In this document: piece after piece, positions 1 to 13,400 of the stretch
Numbering within the stretch: the first letter of the stretch is position 1
Layout of the letters: every line of letters starts with the position of its first letter
Assembly: GCF_037975245.1 (NCBI RefSeq)
Contig: NC_092566.1
Span: forward strand, 11,859,501-11,923,500
Direction of reading: 5' to 3'
From: Apostichopus japonicus
Lineage: Eukaryota; Echinodermata; Holothuroidea; Aspidochirotida; Stichopodidae
Length of the DNA stretch: 64,000 bases
Translations under genes and position numbers: made by a program
The notes under the pieces: generated by a model
Seen by the model: only the letters and a program-made list of their open reading frames with translations
Database searches by the model: none
What the model was told of the DNA's origin: nothing

Positions 1-1388
1 ACACATTAGATATTTGTGCAGTAAATGGTAGCTAGTTTGCTGTACTGACTTTGTTAAATGTTGTTGGTAGTTATCATAATTTCTATGGTACATTTCTATC
101 ATGTTGTATACAAGGAAACTGTGTAACAGTGATAACAGGTGTAGAATGTGAACTTGTTCATGAGATTCATTACAAGTTTATGTATTTCTGTGGCATCTGA
201 CGATATCGCAGCAATGCACTATATACAGTATGACAACTACTGTAGAATTAGTGCTTATAGACGCTGAATTCATAGTAGGTGTGCTATATGCCACTCCCCT
301 GCAATTTGCCTCTGAAAAATCCAGTACTGATTTAGTCACTTAAGATAATTACCCCCATGATTTAATCAATATTTTTTATTGCAAATTATGTTAAAAGTAC
401 ACAATCTCTATAACGGCATACTTTGATTTAATTGATTAGCTCTTTTTAACTTTCTAATGGTCTAGATTGTTGACACTGTCATATATTAGTCAATCATTAT
501 TAACAAAAATGACACCTTTTAGAATTTTGTAACAAGTGCCTGTATCATTTCTCACATGAGCAAAAGGGAGAAACATTAGACCTATTTTGTTCATATGTGG
601 CATGCTTTCTTACCATAAATCATCTGTAGCAAACAGTATAACTAGTGCGATTTGTGCATTTACAGAAACTTGTATCAAAGACTTTGATGTATCACTGGTC
701 TAAACTCCCGTAGAACATCCCGGAATGGGGTTTAGTTGGTTCTAGTTCTACTACATTTATATTTGGCTATCAGAAATGTAGAGGTTATTTATATCCTTAG
801 CAGTACTAATGTGTTCTTAAAGTATATTACTACTGTAGCATTTTATTCATTCAAACAGACAATCTAATGTGGTTCAATTGTGGCAATTTCAGTTGTTCTT
901 AATACTACATTAAGCAATTGGCACTAGTCCTAATGTTAGATTTTGAGAACTTTTGCATAGAACTCTGAATAAAAACAATAATTGGTATGAAAAAATAAAA
1001 GGACTAGGATATATGTAACCTCAATTATCAACCAAGCTTTAGTAAGGTTGATGGGAAATATTCAACTATCTGTTCCATCCATATTATTTGCTGTATTAGC
1101 AGCAAATTTATTTAGTTTATGATTTGTTTCATGTTTACTCATTTGCCACGATTTATATGCATATGATTTATGAATAGTGCTTTATATTTGACTAAATATT
1201 TGCAAAACTATATGAACAAGCTAAGAAAGAAAAAAGGATCAAGATAGAACTGTCAATAACTGTGTTGATATTAAAGATGAGTGCAAAGTGACCATGTCAC
1301 CAATATAAACTATGCAAGATTTCAACAACTGAGTTTTCTTTTGTAGGTTTTATTAGGATATTTTTGTTCTGTTACTTTGGTTCAACAG
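1..1388. other. 5' flank of PIK3AP1-like gene; no feature recognised
   Basis: AT-rich with stops in every frame. I saw no exon, CpG-rich promoter or repeat. It is either promoter-proximal DNA or an intron following an unseen 5' UTR exon. Confidence 0.4.
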
Positions 1389-1444
1389 GAACTGACTCGT
1401 TAATGCTCGCTAACTGGTCGGAATGGATCCAGAAACAAGTACAA
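1389..1444 (+). CDS. PIK3AP1: PIK3AP1-like exon 1 (start codon exon)
   Basis: The ATG at 1423 opens MDPETST and ends with one leftover base before a GTAAGC donor at 1445. That base joins the first two bases of exon 2 to give R, leading straight into the TIR-like sequence LYDFTILY. An in-frame TAA at 1411-1413 rules out a start further upstream in this exon. A pyrimidine-rich tract and CAG at 1386-1388 suggest that the exon begins at 1389 and that a non-coding 5' exon lies upstream; I could not locate it. Confidence 0.78.
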
Positions 1445-4400
1445 GTAAGCAAAATTAACAGATGTTGTTTTTTAGTCATTTCCAACTTTGTTCAGTTGTT
1501 GTAGATTTCAATGAAGAATGCAGAATGCTATTGTAATCAAGGAATGAATACAGTACGTTTTGTAGTTATGACAGTGGTAGACACTGCTTTATATACTGAC
1601 AGATTTGCTAATAATTATAAGATGGCTTTCTCTTATCTACATCAATCCAACCATCCTGCAGTGTATCAGTGTGATCAGCGATACTCAAAATGTGAAATCT
1701 TGAATATCCTGAATTAGAACAACCTTTGGTTGTGAATAGTATCTTGCTGTCTTGTTTACTTTGAAGCTTGAAATTTGACTATATAAATATCACTACTACT
1801 TTGCCCTAGGATTCCCTACTAAGTTCCAGTTGTTGTTAAAATTATAAGTGAATTTGAAATAATGAATGCATGATTAAATTGTAGTAGAATTGATATTACA
1901 GACTAGAAGGAAAAATATATAATAATAGATACAATTGTAAGTCTGCAATTTATACTTACAAAAGTTAGCCTCAAAATGCAAAATCGTATGCTACCAGATG
2001 GGGATTTGCACACCTCCCAGCCTCCCCATAAAACTGTTGAAATTATACATGTTAGGTCGGACTTCAAAGAATAGTCCAGGCCAAAATGTCTTTTTGATAT
2101 GTTAAAGAGGAACATATAAGCATTCTGATGAAATTTGCTTTCGATTCCTATGTACTGAAACTGTTTAAAAGCATTAAAGACTCGCCCCAAACCGCGTGCC
2201 ACGCTCTGAAAAAGTTAACTTTCCGTTGCTTGCAAGTGAAGTTTTCTTCTTGTCCTACAAAATGCAGACAGTAATGAAACGTGATACCTTGTTATCTTTT
2301 ATCTAGACCTGAGATATCCAGCGCTGCTACGTACAATGTGTTGTGGGTATTGACCGTAGCTGTATGTATTGACTGTACACTAGTGTCTAATTACCGACGG
2401 TAGCAATCTGTTTGTGTATTTTCTTGGATCGATGGGGGTGTCTAACACTTCTGTTACACCTCATTCAAAACTAGGTCAGATTACCGGCATGAGAGGTTTC
2501 TTTGTGCACGAGTCTTCACACCCTTTAAAACCTTCATTAAAACTTGAAAAGAGGATTGAATCACAGATAAAAGTACTTAAGAAGTGTTCCATGAAGCCCA
2601 GAATCAATAAGCCCTTTTGCTTTTTAGTTTCCAATTATCATCAATAGAATTTGATCAAAATTGTGGTATGAGCATCAACACCATTGATGTTCTAGCTTCT
2701 GATAGTCCAATCACTATTGAAAGTTGCAAATAAATTGCTTTCAGTGACTTTTTGAGAAAATCCAGACATAACAGTACAAGCCTTTTGACCACGCTTACAC
2801 CAGCTGCATGTCTTATTGAATAGTTTCATAGCTGTGATCATACCGTAGTAGTTTCTTAAAACTCCAAATCAAGAAATTGTGTGTTGTTCAGTGCATTGTT
2901 GGTGTTTAACTTGTATAAACACCATTGCAGCATTTGAAGGAACAATCCACAGTTTTCATTATCACAAAATGACAGTTTGTGAGTTGTTCCCATCATTGCT
3001 CCCAAGCATGACAATTTTTCTTTCCAAGTTCTGTTGTCTTCATGTGTTTGGCATGTTGTTGACAGTGTATTAGTGTAAGAAATGTACTCCTACCAATGAG
3101 AACAAATAAATACATTATATGAGGAGTACTGACTAATTTATTAAAAGTACATTTTTGTTCCTTTTCTTAACAGGGCTCTATGATTTTACAATTTTGTACA
3201 TGGAGGATGCCTTGGAATGGTGTGAATATCTGTTTGATTTATTTTCACCTTATGATGTCCATCAGAACTCAGAGAATATAACAGAGTTTCCTACGCAAGA
3301 TGGAACACTTAAAGCCATTACGTCCTCTTTTGTGAGGATTGCTATTATTTCGCCAGCATTCTTGGAGAGATGCTCTTCAGAATTGGAACTCATAATAGCT
3401 GACAAGCCAGTGGTTGGTTTGTTATGCGGTGTGAGCAAACCAGAATTAAGTGCTCTGGAGTTAAGATTGCCATCATACAAAAGTTGGACTTTAGTCGATG
3501 CTCAGGAAGATCCAAAATTATTCACACAGGTGACCATGAAGGTACTTGATGAAGCTTGGAAGAAAGAGTACGAGGGAGATGAAGCTTGGAAGAAAGAGTA
3601 CGAGGGAGAAGAAAATACAGATTCATTGTATCTTACCATGACAGGCAAAATCCCACAAGTATCTGAATCTGACGCAGACATGGAAGATCTGTACGTTCCA
3701 GCACATATAGATCATGAGGAGACTAGCGATCTGTATGACTTTGCAGACAACAGCAGTAAATATGCATTCATTTTTCTTTGCCAATGAATTTGCTGTTGAT
3801 TAGCATTTGGCATTTACAGCAACTTTTTTCTGCTATCACTTTGCAACTTCGTTTGGTTGTTGTTGTTGTTGTTGCTAAGCTAAGTAATATCATCTGGAGT
3901 CAACAGTTTACAATATGCATTGTTTTGGTCTGCAAGATAGGCTGAAAGTCCAGTAGGCCATGAAGATTCCTTAAAAAGTAAGCTGGTCCTGCTTGCAACA
4001 AAATGTTTCTGATCATGTAGTTGAATAATTAAAATACTGGACATTTATTTAAATAGGTGTATGTTCCTAAATAAATAAAGATGAAATGATGTTTATTATC
4101 ATATTCCTTACAGTAAAGAAGTTTAAAATGCATCAAAATTAGTCAAAATAAGTGTCTTAACATTACCAGAAGATTCAACTGTTTTAGAAACTTTAATGTA
4201 TGTTTGTTTGTTTAAACCATCCTTAATCATGTAGTATACAGCTTGTTCATTGGATCTTTGACCTTGCAATTGTTGAGTCCCATAATTTTCAAATTCCCAA
4301 ATTCAAACAAGTATCAAACATCATGATTTGTTCATACCATTTTATATATATTGAAAAAAGAGGCAGTGTTTTGGGTCCAGCTTAAATAACTTTATTTGCA

Positions 4401-7400
4401 AGTAATGGCTTCTGTACCCAAATATAAGCTTTCATAAAAGGAAAGCAAGGCATTCACATAGTGTCAAGTACCTAGGTCAGTAGAAGTGAGGCATACAGTG
4501 GAAGTATACAGTAAGGAAAGATAAATTACATAATGTATGTTACAAATGGAAAGGGTACCAAAATGGTCAAAAGCTACAACATTTTGCACCAATAGTTTCT
4601 TGGATATAACTCTTGGAAATATTATGTGGTGTGTTTTTGGGCTTGAGCAGTTAACTTTACATGTAATGATCACAATGGGTTTATTTATTTGTTTATTTTG
4701 TTTGTTGTGATTAGATGAGAAACTAACAGTGGTACCTGAGAGGATCCATTGTAATTCCAAGGTAAGCTTTCTTTCCATTGATTACAATGTATTAAAAGAC
4801 CACATCTTTTCTGTGGTAAACAGTAACTCCATATTGTTTACCCATTGTTGATAACCAATTTAAGGGTGTAAGGTCTGCAGTTTAAATGTGTGGAGTCTAC
4901 CATACACAACGATAGATATTGATAGTATCCAATCTTGTAGAAGATGTAGCTAGATATTGAATAGTCTCCAAACTCCTGCGGTAGCTGATTTGCTTCAATC
5001 TAGCCTTGTATGAGTGTTGCACAATATTCAGTTAAATATGATAAAGTGTCTCTGTATCACTGTCTTGCTAAGCACTATCAGACATAATAACAGCAGAGTT
5101 CAAAAGGCAGGTGAACCCTTTTGATTTATTATTCTTAAAAATAGTTACAACATTTTCCCTTCATCACTGCAAACTGCTGCAGGCAGGCATTGAAAGTAGT
5201 TGTATATTACATATGTTCACATTTATGATACTTTATTATACATTTATTATGAATTGTATTATTCATACTGAGCAGCTTACCTCCTCTTCAATAGCTGTGA
5301 AGAGGCCTCAAGCTCTGAGAAAATAAAGTGAAACTTACACAACATAATAATAATCTAGAAAGAAGGTACAAGCATACAGTGCATGATGACCAGGGAAATT
5401 CCCTACCAGAGACTTTCCTTTGGTCTAGAAAGATTTTTCAAAGATTTCACACAGTTTCTCGAGCTCTAGTCAAGTCTTAAAGAGGCCATGACACGAAAAA
5501 TCCAACTCATCGAGAGTAACTTCCTCTGAATCTATGAGAAAATCTATGTTCAAAACTATCCTCAACACCTTGAAAACCTCAAGGACTAATTAGTAATTAA
5601 CGTTTTAATATTCGCATCCGAAAATAGATATCTGAGAATGCGATTTCACAACAAGACAATGATGACGTCACGTTAGGAACACACGTGCAAAGCCCAGGCA
5701 TGTATCGGATGCGCGACGATCATACCGTTCCATATACAGTACATGCACATTTACACTGAGAGAACAACCACTGTATTACGCTATATCGTTAGTAATTTCA
5801 AGTTTTTTTTACAACTGTTGTAAACTATCCGAGAGAAATGCCGGTCCGTTGTGTTGTTGGGGGCTGCATAAATATCATTACCCATGCAATTAGCCTTCAT
5901 CCATGGCTGAAGGACGAAAAAAACACAGCGATTATGACCAAGTTAGTGCACAACACCAGCGCCGATTTCACTGGGCCTAGCCAGTATGCAGCTCCGAATG
6001 AAGCGAACACTTCACGGAAGCATACTACGATCCTTCCTTTTTGTTATGAAATAAAACAAATGGACTTTAACGGTTCGACATAAAAGAGTCATTCTTCTGT
6101 CAAGTAATCCACAAAAAAACTACTCTGAAGACCAGATCAGGGAACAGGAAACCTCCAATGGGGCAAGTGGCGATCCTTAGGAGGTAGCGCGCTGAGCACT
6201 AGTAGTACTATAGTATTAGCGTTACTACACTGAAGTCGCAATAGACGAAGAGATTTTACTGTATCATCTAAATTTACACCCCCTTCATTGCTCTATTGTA
6301 TACTAATAAGCTATGAGGTTAGCTTCAGAAGCGATGGGTTACATCTTCTTGTGAACAAATCTCAGTGCCCCAATTTATTTCTGGAATATGCTGGATCAGT
6401 TAGTTATAGCAATAATTTCTTATTCCTATTCCAGGAAAACCATTTTTTATGTTGTGGAGGGAGTGGGGGTAATGGGGATGGGTCAAAATACTAGGTAGGT
6501 AAAAAGATTTTATTCCAAAGGGTGTTTAATTAAATCTCAAAGCGATTTATTTTAAAGTCACAGAGCCAAAAATTCACACAACATAGTTCAAGTGTTAAAT
6601 CATTGAACAAAATTTATTCAATATCAGTTCTAGACAGTCATTCTGGACAATCTGAACTAACATTAACAACAATCATTGTATTATATGACATAAAAGTAAA
6701 ACTGTACTTTCCATAAACATTATCATTCTTAAATTACACTAATGTAATTTGTGACATCAAAGGAGGTTAAAAGAAAACAACTTACAAGAATTTTTTGGCT
6801 TTAAGCCTACAAAGCAGTTGCATGTCCATCACTATCAATCGTTGTTGTGACAAATTTATTAGAAAAATCCAGAAGCAAATACAATAAAGGGTTATTTAAA
6901 CCAAGAAACACTGCACAAAGTAACTCACATGCAAAAATGTTACACAAGCACGACGGCACGTACAACACTGATGGGCAATGTGAAACACAGCATCACACGA
7001 ATTAAAACAATCGAAGACCATTAACAAGGTGTACTGCTGAGTTTTTGAAGAAAGACTACAAAACAAACCAACTGCTGCTGAAGAAACAAAGTCTAAACAT
7101 TCAAGAGTTCTGCTGCCTCCATTGGTCTTTATGATGACTTTTCTGTCAAGTATCATTGGTGATATGGATATTTTGGCTTCCAGATTAAAGGTACGAATCA
7201 AACGTCTGGGAGGTAAATGCCCCTAAAAAGGTCAATGTCCGTTCCCTTATGCACATTTTATATGACATCACGGTCACGCCAATACTTGTGTCCAAATGCT
7301 TCAAAACATGCCTTTTCTTTCATTGTTGATGTTGGGTCTGGAAAATAACCTTTTCATCCTGAATTAAAAGTCTTGAATTTCAATATATCAACACTGAGGG

Positions 7401-10400
7401 AACCCTGACGGATTGATAATCCAACACAATCGTAGTTTAGAAAAGGTGTTTCTGGAGGAATTTCTCAACCAAGGCTTCCTATACAATGAGTTTTCTCCTG
7501 GCAACTTGAATCCAGTGTAATGACCATTGGCTGGAAAATCACTTCTGATCCTTTGGACTGCACATGATGTTAGCACAACCCTGACGTGTCTTGCTAGGAA
7601 CCCCAAGTATCATTGAACCTGTTGACCGTAGGCTATGTATCTGTACTGCCTGGGAAAAAATTTATGAAAGTTCAAAATGTATTAATGTTGGCCATGATGT
7701 CCACAATAACAAGCAGGCATACAATGTACAGTTATGATTACATTTGTTGTGATTTTACACCTTCCGTGTATCATGAAACATTCTTTTGTTTCAGAAAATT
7801 GATTTGCAAAACTCCAGGCCAAAGTACTAGCCAAGTAATAATGAGTATGAAATAACACATATGCCTACCTAGCATGGCTGCATAATGCAACTTACATCCC
7901 CGAGCCAAACTTTCAGTATGCAACCAACCCTACTAGTACTACACACTCTACATATGGGTTGTAAGTTACCGTAACACAACGCACAATACGGTTTAGGGTG
8001 TTCCGCGAATTCCAACAACACATGCACAAAATGGACTGGATTTTGTTTTTAAATGCTTCGTTAATAAATTCTTACCACGTTGTATGTTCCTTGCAATGGT
8101 TTCGAACGGACTTCTTCTTCGATATGTTGTGGAGCTTCAATTTCGGCTCGTTTAACAGGCTCGAACTGACACGGTTCTAACGCCTCCGCTGCACCCTCAA
8201 CGTTCGGTTCAATATTGGAATGATCATCGCCTTCACTCTCTGCTTCGAATATGAGAAAGGGCACTCTAATTATAGCCCAATTTCACTGCCTAGTGAAGAA
8301 CCATTATCACTTTGAACTTCGGTTGCCGCAATTGGTTCTGGATCCGCCATTTCACAGGAAATTTTGATTTGATATCGCACTTGTGATCGGTGTTTTGTTT
8401 AGTAACTACTAGTGGTATGTGTACTTGTCTACTGTGTACGTGAATGGTATGTTCGGAGGATCGTAAGCAGCGACAACAAATGTGTTCAAAACGTGACGTC
8501 ACATGACGTCATGCGAATCGGAAAATTTTCGAGTAAACAAAGTTTCAAACGCCGAAAAGGGTAAATTCATTCTCAATTTTCGACTTGAAAAATCAAGTTT
8601 TAAACTGGCAGATTGGTTGATACATGTTCTAGAGAACATTCTTTGATGGATCCCAAAAATATAGGACTTTGAAATTTTCGTGTCATGGCCACTTTAAATG
8701 TGATGTGAATGTACAGTGACATATTGTTTCTATGCAAAAGGTTACCTACAATTTAGTGATAATATTACAAGTACAAGCTCATAATGGTTCAAAGCCGGGA
8801 TTGGTTCAAGAAAATTTTGTTTCAACAAAAGCCTTGTAAACAAAATGGTGCTACATTCCATCATTTTAACAACATTTCTGTCTACAAATTTTGGTCCATG
8901 GGTTATTATACGTATGCTATTTGGAAGAACATGTTGTTGGAGGTGAGGGAGAGAGGCAAGTGGAAACATCCTCCCAGTGGCTATGGCCAATTAACGATAT
9001 AAAAAAATTACAAATACATAATGGTATGTGTGTGTATGTGTACACAGGTATCTCATATCTCTAGTTTTAATTAAAGAAGACAATCAACTTCCAAATGACA
9101 GAAAGAACTTTGACTTAAGTGTCAATCACTGTGCTTAGCACGGCAAAGGGGAAGACCTGATGAAAAGACGATCATATCATGTTATACAAGTAGATCATCA
9201 AGTACCATACACACCATACCATACTGTACCACACCAAGTACCATTCACACCATAGCTGTTTATACATACCCAAGCTGTTCATACACACCATAGCATACAG
9301 TACCATACCATAGCATACAGTACCATATACAGTACCATACCAAGTACCATACACACCAAAGCTGTTTATACACACCATAGCTGTCCATTCACACCATAGC
9401 TGTTTATACACACCATTGCTGTCCATACACACCATAGCTGTTCATACACACCATAGCATATAGTACCATGCCATAGCATACAGAACCATACTAAGTACCA
9501 TTCACACCATAGCTGTTTATACACACCATAGCTGTTTATACATACCATAGCTGTCCATACACACCAAAGCTGTTTATACACACCATAGCTGTCCATTCAC
9601 ACCATAGCTGTTTATACACACCATAGCTGTCGATACACACCATAGCTGTTTATACACACCATAGCTGTCCATACACACCATAGCTGTTCATACACACCAT
9701 AGCTGTTGATATTAACCATAGCTGTTTATAAATACCATAGCTGTTTATACACACCATAGCTGTCCATACACACCATAGCTGTTGATACTTACCCAAGCTG
9801 TTCATACACACCGTAGCTGTTCATACACACCATTGCTGTTTATACACACCATAGCTGTTTATACACACCATAGCTGTTTATACACACCATAGCTGTCCAT
9901 ACACACCATAGCTGTTGATACTTACCCAAGCTGTTCATACACACCATAGCTGTTCATACACACCATAGCTGTTTATACATACCATAGCTTTTTATACATA
10001 CCATAGCTGTTTATACATACCATAGCTGTTTATACACACCATAGCTGTTTATACACACCATAGCTGTTTATACACACCATAGCTGTTTATACTTACCATA
10101 GCTGTCCATACACACCATAGCTGTCCATACTTACCATAGCTGTCCACACATACCATAGCTGTTTATACACACCATAGCTGTTTAAACATATCATAGCTGT
10201 TTATTCATTCCATAGCTGTTTATACACACCATATGGATGGATGTTGGGAAGGGAAGAGTGTTCACTGATCCATCTTGTTATTTTTGTGTGTTACTTGCTT
10301 TACATATTTTCCTTTTCATTTCTGTCATTTATTCCTACAGGAGCAATTTCTCATTGTTTTCTCAACCGATTCATTGAATGAGAAGGATGCATACCTTGTT

Positions 10401-13400
10401 TGTATCAGAGGGTCTGGGAGTTCTTCAAGTGTGGAAGGAACAGCTTTGAACCCTTACGTCCTTTCTGTATATCCACCCAAAGGTATATTATATTCCTTTG
10501 TCTATACATAGATGTATCATTATATAAAAATGCAGGATTATTTACTGATAATTGATCAATTGTTACAATAATACACAGAGACCTATTTACCTTTATTGGT
10601 TTTTCTTTTTTTAAATAGGCATACAAAGGGGCCATAGATAGTTTCAATACAATAACTGCTTGTCTTATATGTAGAGGATTTGAAGTATACTTGACATTCT
10701 GTAAATGTATACAACAAACTCTTTCAATAAAGCATAGCTTCTTGCACTAATCAAAGTTCAGTATTGCTCATAGCAGTCAGTTGGTTTATGTTGGGTCAAA
10801 TCATTTGGTTGTTTGTAAACTGATTGATTATAAAGGTCATTAGTATCATACATTGGAGTACCACATGCTGTTGCTAAGGAACTGTTTGCTTGCTTAACAA
10901 CTTAACATTGTTCTGTTTGAGTTGTTCCCTATTTTAGCAGCATAATTTAAATCTTTCTTGCTCATTTACCAAAGTGTTTCTACATGGGTTGCACATTCCC
11001 ACTGTTTTTATAGAGGCGGTAAATGAACAACTACATACTTTTATGGGTTAAAATATTATGTGATCCAAACATTGACTAACAGCATGCTGGGTGGATACTC
11101 TTCACTTTAATGAATGTACAAATCTATGGAGGAAACAAAAGTAAATGAAGTTGCAGGGGGGAGGAATTGAAGGGGACGAGAAGATGGGGGTGGGGCGGTG
11201 GTTGGGGAGACATGACAAACATGTGACAAACATAACTGAAGTTGAATGATAATATCTTTGTACATTTTTAGGCTTTAACAGTTGAGTGGAATCTTTGAAA
11301 ATATGTTATGAATGTTATTAGCTTTTCAACCTAATATTGTGAACTGGTAGCAGTTTGGCTCTCAATAGAGCTGCAAATTGACAGCCACATTTTTTGAGTC
11401 ACAACACTGCTTGCAGTTTTAGGCCATTGTCGCCATCGCTTCATGTAGCATCAGATAAATGTTTTCTTACAATTAATACACATAAGGGAAAACACTGGGG
11501 TCCTGTCACTTGGTTTCTATATGATATGAAATGAAAAGTTGTGTGCAATTCTCTTTTGATGGAATTTTTATTGGATATTTGTGATCAAGGATTGTATTAG
11601 TACTCCTTTGCTATATTATTTCTCAATATTATGTTCTGTTCATGAGACTGCTTTAAGGTCATGATTACAAATAGGAAAAGTATTTGAATTTCTTTTGCCA
11701 TTCCTGTACTGCACTTGTGACATGACACTTGTAAATATTGTAACTTCACTATCTTGTAAGGTTTTGGCAGCTTGATTGATATCAGAATATTAAGACGTGT
11801 TGCTTTTTTAATTGAACCTATTATTAAAATTCCTTACATTTTGCTCCATTCTAACACTCTATAGATGTGCTCCCTGGCTTTATTACCCTGGAAGTAACAC
11901 ATGCAGGCAATGTTATTGGAAAATGTTATGCCTCGTTAGTCAGCCATCTTGACGAACTTGCTGAGAACTTGAAGAATAGTCTGGAACCAATGAACGTTAT
12001 GTGCGAAAGCCTTGGTGTTTCACCAGCCAGTATTAACCAACTGGACAACCTTTTGTATGAACATGTCAAGAATATCCATGACAACAACATGTTAAAGGAT
12101 GCTCTCACCACCAGTCAAGAAGGCAAACAAAGTATGTTTGGCTGGATTCATATGAACAATTCCATTTCTTTCAGATTGTAATATTTATGGACAGAAATGT
12201 GTCAGATGTTAACCCATTGTATACTAGAGTGTTGTGGTTGACCTCAGATGATTTTTAATGTTACCTTTGCACAGAACCTAGGTGATAATTACAGTTGGTG
12301 ACTCTTTGTTCCCATAGTTCCTTTGGTTTAACTGTGTCACTGGTGTGGATATATGGTCAAAGAAATCATGGTCTTGTTTTGGAGTTATTTTTGAAAGTTT
12401 TTTCTTTGATTACAACTCTTGACCTTCCAATTTTGCCATTTACCAGAATGAAACTTTTGTTGTTCTCATTTTGCAGAAGGAAGTGACAAACTTTATCCTA
12501 CAGCACTTCATTTTGCTGCCAGTTTTGGATTGAAAAACATCACCAACTATCTTCTTGGACTGCCAGGTGCAGATTATGCTGGAACTATAAGAAACAAAGA
12601 CAATTTATCACCAGCTGAGATGGCAAAGAAAAACGGACATGAGGAACTTAGTGACATTATGCATGTAAGTGTTCAGCTATGAGGTTGTCGTTTGTGTTTC
12701 ACTATAACATTGTTATGACTTCGTTGGTACACAACGGAAACATGTAAGAGATGTGAGATGTGATGTTTTCTACTCAGAGGAGAAAGGTGTGTGAAGTTCT
12801 AAGACAAATGTCCAAGCATCATCCAGGCCTTTAACCACTAGGACAAAGCAATTTGAATAAACTTGTAATCAATACTATGTTAAGTTCTATCACTTAAGAA
12901 CGTACTACATACTCTTCAAGCAAGCGACACAGACTTTATGTGATCAAGTATTTTGGACCACTTGAAGGGTCCACAGGCAGCAGGAGGTCCCTGACAGAAA
13001 TCTGTATCTGTGTATTTCACATTACTTCCCATATGTACCTGTGCTCAGATATTGGTACCTTGTTTGCTTGAGCTTTCGGCCCTGAGCTCATGTTCTTATA
13101 GACAAATGATGTTAATGTTAGCAATCAGTTGTTGTCACATACGTAAACATTTATGATGTGATCTTCCTATGAATGAACAGTGCACACTTGTAAATGTTGA
13201 AATTATACAAATTTCATTTTCATGTGTTCAAATCTGACTTTCTTCTATTCAATTTGGTCTAGTATCCCATGGAAGTAGTGAAGAAGTCCGAGGGATATGT
13301 GACCATGCTACACGGGGACAAACCAAGTAAGATAAGTGGTCTTGTTTAACAGAGGTCATTATAAGGTGTCATATTCTGTGTCTGTTGTTTCACATTTCCA

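Larger units (their letters stand above)
5477..8697. mobile_element. Kolobok-like TTAA transposon with THAP-like and P2X7-tail-like ORFs
   Basis: TTAA at 5477-5480 and 8694-8697 flanks a 3,213-bp element. Its termini are AGAGGCCATGACACGAAAA on the left and AGTGGCCATGACACGAAAA on the right (reverse complement), with one mismatch in 19. TTAA target duplication plus a THAP-like ORF fits the Kolobok superfamily; piggyBac also uses TTAA but carries no THAP. Both inner ends carry TGACGTCA palindromes. Coding content is broken by frameshifts and no transposase core was recognised, so this copy is non-autonomous. It lies in the intron between exons 3 and 4 of the PIK3AP1-like gene. Confidence 0.82.

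Noticed and set aside
1511-1717. 68-codon plus-strand frame just after exon 1
   Set aside because: Lies in the first intron. The exon 1 donor at 1445 joins in phase to the TIR exon, and this frame has no recognisable domain.
5838-6083. THAP-like ORF as a host gene
   Set aside because: It lies inside a TTAA-flanked element with inverted termini and lacks the conserved Trp and closing CxxH, so it is treated as a transposon relic.
7388-7606. A P2X7 receptor channel gene
   Set aside because: Only the cytoplasmic-tail-like domain is present. No membrane segments or ectodomain exons occur nearby, and the segment is inside a transposon.
8742-9002. Opposing open frames between the TTAA element and the minisatellite, tested as a missing DBB exon
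   Set aside because: No splice borders with the needed phase and no similarity to the DBB region. The 4715-4761 exon satisfies both.
9172-9596. Tyr/Trp/Cys-rich minus-strand open frames
   Set aside because: Generated by the 19-bp minisatellite; no start context, splice support or homology.
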